Source: Bryobacterales bacterium
GTDB lineage: Bacteria; Acidobacteriota; Terriglobia; Bryobacterales; Bryobacteraceae
Assembly (NCBI GenBank): GCA_016721425.1
Contig: JADKID010000005.1
Location: forward strand, 749,295-813,294
Length of the DNA: 64,000 bases
Direction of reading: 5' to 3'
Of this stretch, positions 53,467-60,680 are shown piece after piece. A model generated the notes under the pieces. That model was not told the origin of the DNA. It ran no database searches and saw only the letters and a program-made list of their open reading frames with translations. The stretch's first letter is position 1; each line of letters starts with the position of its first letter. Position numbers and translations under genes: made by a program.

Positions 53467-54405
53467 ATGAGTGAACCCTCGCAGAGCCCAAGAATCGCCG
53501 ACCTGGAACGGGAAATGTCCCAGCTCCAGATGACCTCCACAGGCGCCCAGGCTCGACTCTCCGAGATCCAGGCAGAGATCCTCCAACTCCGCGGCATGCC
53601 CGCCATCAGCCCCGCCTGGCAGCGCGTCCAACTCGCCCGCCACCCCAAGCGTCCCCATACCGTCGATTACCTCCAGCGCCTCCTCCCGGACTTCACCGAA
53701 ATCCACGGCGATCGCGCATATGGTGAAGATCCCGCAATCATCACCGGCTTCGGCACCCTCGCCGGCGAGAAGGTCATGATCATCGGCCAGGAAAAAGGCC
53801 GCGACACCAAACAGAAGCTCATCCGCAACTTCGGCATGCCCAAGCCCGAGGGCTACCGCAAAGCCATGCGCGTGATGGAAATGGCCTCCAAGTTCGGCCG
53901 CCCCATTATCACCTTCCTCGATACGCCCGGCGCCTACCCCGGTATCGACGCCGAAGAGCGCGGCCAGGCGGAAGCCATCGCACACAACCTCCGTGAGATG
54001 TCGCGCCTCGAAGTCCCCGTCATCGTCGTCATCATCGGCGAGGGCGGCAGCGGCGGCGCGCTCGCTCTCGGCATCGGCAACCGCGTCTACATCCTCGAAA
54101 ACGCCGTCTACAGCGTCATCTCGCCCGAGTCCTGCGCGGCCATCATCTACCGCGACTCCAGCAAGGGCGAGCTCGCGGCCACCGCTCTCAAAATCACCGC
54201 CCCAGACCTCATGCGCCTCGGCCTCGTCGATGGCATCATCCCCGAGCCCCCCGGCGGCGCCCAAGACGATTACGACCGTGCCGCCGAGCTCCTCCAGCTC
54301 ACCCTCCTCTCCGCCATCGACGAACTCAAACGTCTCTCGCCGGAGCAACTCATCGATCAACGTTGCGACAAGTTCCGCCAGATGGGCAACTTCTTCACGG
54401 AGTAA
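53467..54405 (+). CDS. accA: Acetyl-CoA carboxylase carboxyltransferase subunit alpha
   Basis: 312 residues from ATG 53467 (GGAAG upstream); a TTG at 53455 adds four residues. AccA with AccD forms the carboxyltransferase that moves CO2 from biotin to acetyl-CoA. N-terminal helices (RIADLEREMSQLQM), then HPKRPHTVDYLQRLLPDFTE, IIGQEKGRDTKQKLIRNFGM, PIITFLDTPGAYPGIDAEER, IGEGGSGGALALGIGNRVYI and YSVISPESCAAIIYRDSSK, all family-typical. The start lies 12 bases after the dnaE stop, so the two are likely co-transcribed. Confidence 0.95.
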   Translation: MSEPSQSPRIADLEREMSQLQMTSTGAQARLSEIQAEILQLRGMPAISPAWQRVQLARHPKRPHTVDYLQRLLPDFTEIHGDRAYGEDPAIITGFGTLAGEKVMIIGQEKGRDTKQKLIRNFGMPKPEGYRKAMRVMEMASKFGRPIITFLDTPGAYPGIDAEERGQAEAIAHNLREMSRLEVPVIVVIIGEGGSGGALALGIGNRVYILENAVYSVISPESCAAIIYRDSSKGELAATALKITAPDLMRLGLVDGIIPEPPGGAQDDYDRAAELLQLTLLSAIDELKRLSPEQLIDQRCDKFRQMGNFFTE

Positions 54406-54412
54406 TCACAGT

Positions 54413-54685
54413 TTGAAAAAATCCACTCTCGTTCTCCTCGGAGTCGTGGGCTTCGCGATCTTCCTGGGCGTCATGACCTATTCCATGATGGGCAACAGAA
54501 AGGTTCGCGTCGAAGTCTGCGTCAACTTCAACGGCCGCAATAACTGCCGCACCGCTTCGGGCGCCACTCAAGACGAAGCGGTCCGCACCGCCACCGATAA
54601 TGCCTGCGCCCTCGTCGCCTCCGGCATGACCGAAACAATGACTTGCGGCCATCAGCCTCCCGCCAGCATCAAAGTTCTGGACTAG
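54413..54685 (+). CDS. Small membrane-anchored protein of unknown function
   Basis: 90 residues with TTG start at 54413, 7 bases after the accA stop. One N-terminal membrane helix (LVLLGVVGFAIFLGVMTYSM) is followed by a soluble part with four cysteines (VEVCVNFNGRNNCRTASG, TDNACALVASGMTETMTCGH). The signature CVNFNGRxNCRTASG recalls small Acidobacteriota envelope proteins, without known role. The position right behind accA and the natural composition support it as real, although the ATG is lacking. Confidence 0.65.
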   Translation: MKKSTLVLLGVVGFAIFLGVMTYSMMGNRKVRVEVCVNFNGRNNCRTASGATQDEAVRTATDNACALVASGMTETMTCGHQPPASIKVLD

Positions 54686-54720
54686 AGTCCAAGTACGCTC
54701 AAAACAGGAGACTCAGGAAT

Positions 54721-55131
54721 ATGGGAATGTTGGAAGACCTCGCCGGCAATGTGCTCGGCGGTGGCATGAACAATCAGGGTGGCGGCAACTCGATGCTCTC
54801 CACCGTCCTGGAACTAGTCAACAATCAGCCTGGCGGCATCGCTGGCCTCCTCCAGAAATTCCAGCAGGGCGGCCTCGGTGACATCGCGTCTTCCTGGATC
54901 GGCACCGGCCAGAACCTGCCCATCTCCGCTGATCAGCTCCAGGGCGTCCTCGGCGGCGATATGCTCGGCCAGCTCGCCGGCAAACTCGGCATCGCACCCG
55001 AGACTGCCTCTTCGCAACTCGCCGACGTTCTCCCGGGCCTTGTCGACAAACTCACCCCCAACGGCGAGCTGCCCCAGGGCGATCTGATGTCCCAGGGCAT
55101 GAACCTGCTCCAGGGCTTTCTCAACAAGTAA
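54721..55131 (+). CDS. YidB-like DUF937 protein
   Basis: 136 residues from ATG 54721 (AGGAGA upstream). MGMLEDLAGNVLGGGMNNQG, then LSTVLELVNNQPGGIAGLLQ, KFQQGGLGDIASSWIGTGQN (the GL-D-VxSWIG-G-N signature of the family), LPISADQLQGVLGGDMLGQL and AGKLGIAPETASSQLADVLP with the closing LPGLVDKLTPNGELP. YidB-like proteins are short helical proteins of unknown function. The gene ends shortly before a strong hairpin. Confidence 0.88.
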   Translation: MGMLEDLAGNVLGGGMNNQGGGNSMLSTVLELVNNQPGGIAGLLQKFQQGGLGDIASSWIGTGQNLPISADQLQGVLGGDMLGQLAGKLGIAPETASSQLADVLPGLVDKLTPNGELPQGDLMSQGMNLLQGFLNK

Positions 55132-55143
55132 ACCCAGACCATA

Positions 55144-55180
55144 CCGGGGAGTTTGATACCATGCGCGGGAGACTCCCCGG
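55144..55180 (+). terminator. GC hairpin between the YidB-like gene and the fucosidase gene
   Basis: CCGGGGAGT (55144-55152) and ACTCCCCGG (55172-55180) form a perfect 9-base stem with a 19-base loop. No T run follows. Its right end coincides with the first base of the GTG start at 55180. Confidence 0.45.
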
Positions 55181-57501
55181 TGCACACTAAACTCCCCCTC
55201 CTCCTCCTTACCCTCGCAGCCCTCCTCCCCGCCCAATCCCCGGCCGACCCGGATTCCCTCTGGTACACTCAGCCCGCCACGAAATGGACGGAAGCCCTCC
55301 CCGTCGGCAACGGCCGCCTCGGCGCCATGATATTCGGCGGTATCGCCAAGGAACGCATCCAGTTCAACGAGAACTCCATCTGGACCGGCGAGCCTCACGA
55401 ATATCAGCACCCCGGCGCCGCCGCCCACCTCGCCGAGATCCGCAATCTCCTCAATCAGGGCAAACAAGCCGAGGCCGAACACGTCGCCACTCGCGAGTTC
55501 ATGAGCCAACCGCTCTCCCAGAAGGAGTACCAGGCCTTCGGCGATCTCCTCCTCGAGTTCCCCTCCATCCAGGAAAAGGAGGTCACCAACTACCGCCGCC
55601 GCCTCGATCTCGAAAACGCAATCTCATCCGTAGAGTTCACTCACCAGGGCGTTCACTACACCCGCCAGGTCTTCGCCAGCCACCCCGCCCAGGTCATCGT
55701 CGTCCGTCTTACCGCCGATAAGCCCGGCACCCTCACCTTCACAGCCGCCCTGAAAGACGCCCATCCCGTAGGCCTCCTCCGCGTCACCCCCAACGGCGAT
55801 CTCTCCATGAACGGCCAGCCGACCGACTCCGCCATCCGTTTCGAGGCCCGCCTCCACGCCACCACCACCGGCGGCCGCCAGCAAACCCAGGGCAACCGCA
55901 TCGAAATCACCAATGCCGATTCCGCCACCCTGATCCTCGCCGGCGCAACCAACTTCGTCAACTACCGCAACCTCACCGCCGACCCGCTAGCCCGCAACAC
56001 CGCCATCCTCGCCAAAGCCACCCCCAAGTCCGCCGAGCAACTGGCGCAAGAGCACACGGCCGACCACCGCAATCTCTTCCACCGCGTCTCCCTCAACCTC
56101 GGCACCTCGCCCGCCGCCGATCGCCCCACCAACGAGCGCATCGCCGCCTTCTCTTCCGGCAAGGACCCTCGCCTCGTCGCCCTGCTCTTCCAATACGGCC
56201 GCTACCTCCTCATCGCCTCCAGCCGCACCGGCGGCCAACCCGCCAACCTCCAGGGCCTCTGGAACGATTCCAACCGTCCACCCTGGGGCAGCAAGTACAC
56301 CTCCAACATCAACGTCCAGATGAACTACTGGCCCGCCGAGGTCGCCAACCTCTCCGAGTGCCACCTCCCTCTCTTCGACGCCATGAAGGAACTCGCCGAG
56401 TCCGGCGCCAAAACCGCCCGCGCCCAATACAACGCCAACGGTTGGGTACTCCACCACAACTTTGATATCTGGCGTGGCACCGCCCCCATCAACGCTGCCA
56501 ACCACGGCATCTGGCCCACCGGCAGCGCCTGGCTCGCTCACCACGCTTGGGAGCACTACCAGTTCACCGGCGACAAGGAGTTCCTCCGCGCCACCGCCTG
56601 GCCTCTCCTGAAAGGTGCGTCTCTCTTCTACCTCGACTACCTCACGAAACACTCCACCAAAGACTGGCTGATCTCCGGCCCCAGCAACTCCCCCGAGCAG
56701 GGCGGCCTCGTCATGGGCCCCGCCATGGATCACCAGCTCATCCGCAGCCTCTTCGGCATCACCACCGGCGCCGCCAGGATCCTCAACCTGGACCCGGACC
56801 TCCGCGCCCGCCTCACCGCCACCCGCTCCCGCATCGCCCCCAACCTCATCGGCAAACACGGCCAGCTCCAGGAATGGCTCGAAGACGTCGACGATCCCAA
56901 CAACAAGCACCGCCACGTATCCCACCTCTGGGCCGTCTATCCCGGCGCCGACATCACCGCCTACGGCACCCCAGATCAATTTCAAGCCGCGCAAAAGTCC
57001 CTCGAATTCCGCGGCGACGCCGCCACCGGCTGGTCCATGGGGTGGAAGGTGAACCTCTGGGCGCGCTTCCTCGATGGCGCCCACTCCTACACGATCCTCC
57101 AAAACCTCATCAGGCCCGCCGGCACCGCCGGCCAGCAGGGCGGCCTCTACCCCAATCTCTTCGACGCCCACCCGCCCTTCCAGATCGACGGCAACTTCGG
57201 AGCCACCTCCGGCATCGCCGAGATGCTCCTCCAAAGCCACGACCCCCACGCCAAGCCCCTCGATCCGCCCAGCGCCGTCCCCTTCCTCCACCTGCTCCCC
57301 GCGCTCCCGCCCGCCTTCCCCACCGGCTCCGTCACCGGCCTGAAAGCCCGCGGCGGCTTCACGGTCGATCTCGATTGGCGAGCCGGCAAGCTCATCGAGG
57401 CCACCATCCGCGCCACGCAAACCGGCCCCGTCCGCGTCCGCCTCAACGGCCAGGAGAAGACCCTCAACGCCGTCGCCGGCCAGGCCCTCCAACTCCCTTA
57501 G
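55180..57501 (+). CDS. Glycoside hydrolase family 95 (alpha-L-fucosidase), exported
   Basis: 773 residues from GTG 55180, preferred because it opens the signal peptide (KLPLLLLTLAALLPAQSP); a TTG at 55153 lies inside the hairpin. GH95 landmarks: LWYTQPATKWTEALPVGNGR then LGAMIFGGIAKERIQFNENS, WNDSNRPPWGSKYTSNINVQ with MNYWPAEVANLSEC, DIWRGTAPINAANHGIWPTG, LISGPSNSPEQGG, RHVSHLWAVYPG, ATGWSMGWKVNLWARFLDG and QIDGNFGATSGIAEMLLQSH. The enzymes invert alpha-1,2- or related fucosidic bonds in the periplasm or outside the cell. Sequence does not give linkage. A C-terminal beta domain closes the protein. Confidence 0.92.
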   Translation: MHTKLPLLLLTLAALLPAQSPADPDSLWYTQPATKWTEALPVGNGRLGAMIFGGIAKERIQFNENSIWTGEPHEYQHPGAAAHLAEIRNLLNQGKQAEAEHVATREFMSQPLSQKEYQAFGDLLLEFPSIQEKEVTNYRRRLDLENAISSVEFTHQGVHYTRQVFASHPAQVIVVRLTADKPGTLTFTAALKDAHPVGLLRVTPNGDLSMNGQPTDSAIRFEARLHATTTGGRQQTQGNRIEITNADSATLILAGATNFVNYRNLTADPLARNTAILAKATPKSAEQLAQEHTADHRNLFHRVSLNLGTSPAADRPTNERIAAFSSGKDPRLVALLFQYGRYLLIASSRTGGQPANLQGLWNDSNRPPWGSKYTSNINVQMNYWPAEVANLSECHLPLFDAMKELAESGAKTARAQYNANGWVLHHNFDIWRGTAPINAANHGIWPTGSAWLAHHAWEHYQFTGDKEFLRATAWPLLKGASLFYLDYLTKHSTKDWLISGPSNSPEQGGLVMGPAMDHQLIRSLFGITTGAARILNLDPDLRARLTATRSRIAPNLIGKHGQLQEWLEDVDDPNNKHRHVSHLWAVYPGADITAYGTPDQFQAAQKSLEFRGDAATGWSMGWKVNLWARFLDGAHSYTILQNLIRPAGTAGQQGGLYPNLFDAHPPFQIDGNFGATSGIAEMLLQSHDPHAKPLDPPSAVPFLHLLPALPPAFPTGSVTGLKARGGFTVDLDWRAGKLIEATIRATQTGPVRVRLNGQEKTLNAVAGQALQLP

Positions 57502-57531
57502 CCGCCATCCCTCACGGCAGGCGCGAAGCGT

Positions 57532-59319
57532 TCACCGGACGGCTGATGTCAGCGTCGGCACCGTCGCACTCCGCGCCTGCCACGTGTACCCGCCATAGTC
57601 AATCTCGAGCGTGGACGTGCCGATCGCCCTCAACTCGGCTCTGCTGCGATGGAGCACCGGCAACCAGAAGCCGCCAAACTCGCGGTACTCGTGCGTGAAC
57701 TCCGTGTGCTTCACCCACATCGAGGGCCGGGTGGCTGGGCTGCCCAACACTCGCCGTACGCCAAACGTCCCGGCGTCCACCCAGATCCTGCCGCGGAACA
57801 GAAACTTCTTTGGGACACGCGGCGTTGCCTCGAACACATAGGCATTCTCGCCCTCCTCGAATCTGACCAGGCGAAACTCATAGTTCGTGCGGTTGATGTC
57901 CGATTGCGCGCGATCGGCGGCGCTCTCGCACTCTGCGTCCAGAATCGGGCGAATCACGTGATCCACGATGAAGCCCATCCCCTGACGCTCCACCACAGCG
58001 TAGGACTTCCTCGCGGGCGAGGCGAAATCAACATGGGCCTTCACTGTCGCTGACTTGCGCAGCCCCGTATTGGCAGCCGTGTAGACCCGCGTGCTCGACC
58101 AGCTCTCCAGCGTCGCCTGCTGCCGCTGGCCCGCCTCCTCCATGCGATCCAGAACCGTCTCGGCGGGCAGTTGCGCCGGCCGCGTTTCAGATCGCGCCAC
58201 TCCTCCAAATGCCAGCGCCACGGCCACTGCCATCACCGGCAGGAACGACGCCGGAACGCGCTGCGCCAGTCGCGGCATCAGGAACGCGCACAAGCCCGCC
58301 ACCCAACCGAATCGGTCGCCAATCCGCCGCTGAACGCTACCCGGCGCCGTGACCGATTGCCACCACAACAGCGCCACGTCCGGCCAGTTCACCGGACGAA
58401 AGCTCTGCTGCACCATGTAGTAGCACGAGTACACGCAACCCGAGCAGTCGCGGCGCACACCCTTGTCCAGCCGCTTTCGCTCCTCCGCAAAATCAGGCTG
58501 AAGCACGTTCAACGGAGCCGGGCTCGGCTGATCCTGGCACAGCCAGAAGTCGCCGTTCGGCTTCACGTCGAAGAACTGATCGCCAGCCAGGCAGCCCCAG
58601 TTGAACTTCTCCGCTCCGTATTGCTGCTCGGCGCCGGCGGTGTAGAATCCGGCCGACAACCGCGTCCCGCCATTGCAGCGGCGCAGATAGTCCGGCGCCG
58701 TGCGAATCGGCGCGGATGTCCGCAACGCGCCCTCGCCCACCACCACCGGGTTCAACCAGACCCGCGTCCGCGGATAGTGCTCCGCGCAATAGTCGAGAAT
58801 GCCCTGCACCTGATCGTGGTTCGCCTGTGAGACCGTCACGTTGATCGTCAACTTCTTGCCGGATGGCAGATTGTCGTTCAGAAACCGCAGCGTGGAGAGG
58901 ATCGGGGACCCCACATGGCTGAAAGGCAAATCGTGCCCCACCACGCCGTCCAACGAAATGCCGATCTCATCAATTCGGCTCCGCAGGAGACGCTCGTACT
59001 TGGAGCGAGGCATCGTGCCGTTGGACGTCAGCTTCACGTAGAGCCCTCGCTCCACGGCGTGGTTGATGATCGTGTCAAAGTCGTCGCGCAGCAGAGGCTC
59101 GCCTCCGCCGCTGATGCTCAGCACGCCCACTCCCATCTCGTCAAGAACATCGATTGCCTTGCACATCGACTCCGTGTCGAGTTCCGCAAAGCTGGTTTCC
59201 GTCACATGGCAGAAGCGGCACTTCAGATTGCACCGGTGCGTGAGCGCCAGATGAGCGAAGTACGGCCTCTTGGGAAGAACAACATTTCTCAGAGTGCGTT
59301 GGATGAATTTGCCGGTCAT
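57532..59319 (-). CDS. Radical SAM/SPASM-like enzyme fused to a periplasmic LolA/LolB-like domain
   Basis: 595 residues in one frame from ATG 59319 (GAGGT 8 bases upstream). Residues 1-310 form a radical SAM enzyme: C30-NLK-C34-RF-C37, the SAM-binding GGGEPLL (71-77) and a SPASM-like C-terminal set C243, C261, C292-SG-C295-VYS-C299. Residues ~359-375 are a hydrophobic helix (FLPVMAVAVALAFGGVA) that looks like a former signal peptide. Residues ~385-595 match the outer-membrane lipoprotein-sorting type of beta domain (TVLDRMEEAGQRQQATLESW, RKSYAVVERQGMGFIVDHVI, FLFRGRIWVDAGTFGVRRV, WLPVLHRSRAELRAIGTSTL). Topology implies a cytoplasmic catalyst tied to a periplasmic lipid-binding fold. Substrate unknown; an internal start giving a separate LolA-like protein is not excluded. 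Confidence 0.82.
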   Translation of the reverse strand: MTGKFIQRTLRNVVLPKRPYFAHLALTHRCNLKCRFCHVTETSFAELDTESMCKAIDVLDEMGVGVLSISGGGEPLLRDDFDTIINHAVERGLYVKLTSNGTMPRSKYERLLRSRIDEIGISLDGVVGHDLPFSHVGSPILSTLRFLNDNLPSGKKLTINVTVSQANHDQVQGILDYCAEHYPRTRVWLNPVVVGEGALRTSAPIRTAPDYLRRCNGGTRLSAGFYTAGAEQQYGAEKFNWGCLAGDQFFDVKPNGDFWLCQDQPSPAPLNVLQPDFAEERKRLDKGVRRDCSGCVYSCYYMVQQSFRPVNWPDVALLWWQSVTAPGSVQRRIGDRFGWVAGLCAFLMPRLAQRVPASFLPVMAVAVALAFGGVARSETRPAQLPAETVLDRMEEAGQRQQATLESWSSTRVYTAANTGLRKSATVKAHVDFASPARKSYAVVERQGMGFIVDHVIRPILDAECESAADRAQSDINRTNYEFRLVRFEEGENAYVFEATPRVPKKFLFRGRIWVDAGTFGVRRVLGSPATRPSMWVKHTEFTHEYREFGGFWLPVLHRSRAELRAIGTSTLEIDYGGYTWQARSATVPTLTSAVR

Positions 59320-59344
59320 GTCTGATCACCTCGCGCCCCACATG

Positions 59345-59360
59345 TGCAGAACTGGGGCCA
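59345..59360 (-). promoter_or_regulatory. Sigma-54 (-24/-12) promoter upstream of the radical SAM gene
   Basis: On the minus strand TGGCCCCAGTTCTGCA, against the consensus TGGCACGNNNNTTGCA: invariant GG and GC present with the exact 10-base spacing, three mismatches elsewhere. Transcription would start about 15 bases before the start codon, just upstream of its GAGGT site. A sigma-54 activator gene lies 3.3 kb away. Confidence 0.6.
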
Positions 59361-59477
59361 GACCGGACCGCGCCCGTAAGTGGCTCAATAGAAAAGGAAA
59401 TGGCGGCTCACGTTGATGACACAACCGCGCCGGGGTACCAGCGAAAACTGACACGTGCAAGAAATTGCTGTCGGTTC

Positions 59478-60680
59478 TCAGCGCACGCTCTGGAACCGGC
59501 GGCACATCAGCGACCGCGCTTCCTTCCTCGACCCGAGGAAATCCTCGGCATCCGCCACCGCACGGTACTGTTTCAGAGCCGCCATCCGCTCGCCGAGCAG
59601 ATCGTATGTCTTGCCCAGTTCCAGACGGGCCGCCGCCTGAACCTTGAGATTCGCGCCTTCGCCGTCCGTCGCCCGCACCAGCCACTGGACGGAAGATTGC
59701 AGGTCTCCGCCTGCTCGTGCCGCAACACCCAGCCGGAGATACACGTGCGAACTGTGAAGTGAGGCGTACCCGCTCACCTTGTCCTGTACCTTGGCGAGGA
59801 CACTCCTGTAGATGGCAATCGCCCTCTGCGGTTGGTTTTGCCGCAGCGCCACTGCCGCCAGTTCCAGAAGTATCAGGTAATTGCGCGGGTGCTTTCGGCC
59901 GAGTTGCTCCAGGTCGCGCGCGGCCTGGTCGTATTCCAGATCCTCGCAATGCAACAGCACCAGAATCGAGCGGGCGTCATCGGCCAGGATCACCCCCCGG
60001 CTCGCAACCATCTCCAATTCGCGCTTCCCGCTCTCTTTACTACCCCGGTAGCCCAGCACAAAAGGAAGCCAGCTGATCGTCAGCGGTACAGAGGCGACAG
60101 CATAGGAACTGGCCCCCTGCACCAACCGCGAGTCCACAAAACTCGGCGCCGCCAGCAACACGCTGCGATGTATCTTCAGTGCGCTTTCGCCATCACGGAA
60201 CGCCGACCACCACCCTGCCTTCATCGTGAATTCGTAGCTGGCCCGCGTCTGCAAGGCGAGGCCGAGCGAAAACATGGCACCGAGATCCCCGGCGTTCCGG
60301 TTCAACCGCGCGCGGGCGAGTGCCACCGCGTTCTGGGCAGTGTCTCGAAAACGCCGCTCTGCTTGCTCGCTCACTGTGATCGTCTGGTCCTGTCCCCCTG
60401 TGTAGAACGCCGAGCCTGAAAACCTGTCAATCGTCAGCCCCTGCCCCGCGTGCAACTGCACTGCCCACATGTGACGCGCCAGCAGTGCATAGCCCAACGG
60501 ATCTCCGGGATCTGTCTGGATCAGCTGCTGGCAGATTCGCTCCGCGGCCGCGTAGTCCAGATCGTAGATGCTGTTCATCGCCTGTCGCCCCAGCTCCAGG
60601 CGTGCCGGCGGCAACACCTGCGCGCGAGCGGAAGTCATCCACGCCGCCGCCACCAGAAGTGCTCGCAACACTCTCTTCAT
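59478..60680 (-). CDS. Exported TPR-repeat protein
   Basis: 400 residues from ATG 60680. A signal peptide is visible (VLRALLVAAAWMTSARAQ). Several TPR-like helical pairs follow (YDLDYAAAERICQQLIQTDP, DLEYDQAARDLEQLGRKHPR, LRQNQPQRAIAIYRSVLAKV, ARLELGKTYDLLGERMAALK), mixed with less regular helices. The protein should sit in the periplasm, probably as a protein-interaction partner. Its ATG overlaps the histidine-kinase stop by four bases (ATGA), so it is translated with the kinase. It is followed after 158 bases by the radical SAM fusion gene. Confidence 0.8.
   Translation of the reverse strand: MKRVLRALLVAAAWMTSARAQVLPPARLELGRQAMNSIYDLDYAAAERICQQLIQTDPGDPLGYALLARHMWAVQLHAGQGLTIDRFSGSAFYTGGQDQTITVSEQAERRFRDTAQNAVALARARLNRNAGDLGAMFSLGLALQTRASYEFTMKAGWWSAFRDGESALKIHRSVLLAAPSFVDSRLVQGASSYAVASVPLTISWLPFVLGYRGSKESGKRELEMVASRGVILADDARSILVLLHCEDLEYDQAARDLEQLGRKHPRNYLILLELAAVALRQNQPQRAIAIYRSVLAKVQDKVSGYASLHSSHVYLRLGVAARAGGDLQSSVQWLVRATDGEGANLKVQAAARLELGKTYDLLGERMAALKQYRAVADAEDFLGSRKEARSLMCRRFQSVR

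Noticed and set aside
55987..57492. A 501-codon open frame opposite the GH95 gene
   Set aside because: The same pattern as opposite dnaE: alternating acidic and glycine residues without motifs, fully inside a strongly supported gene.
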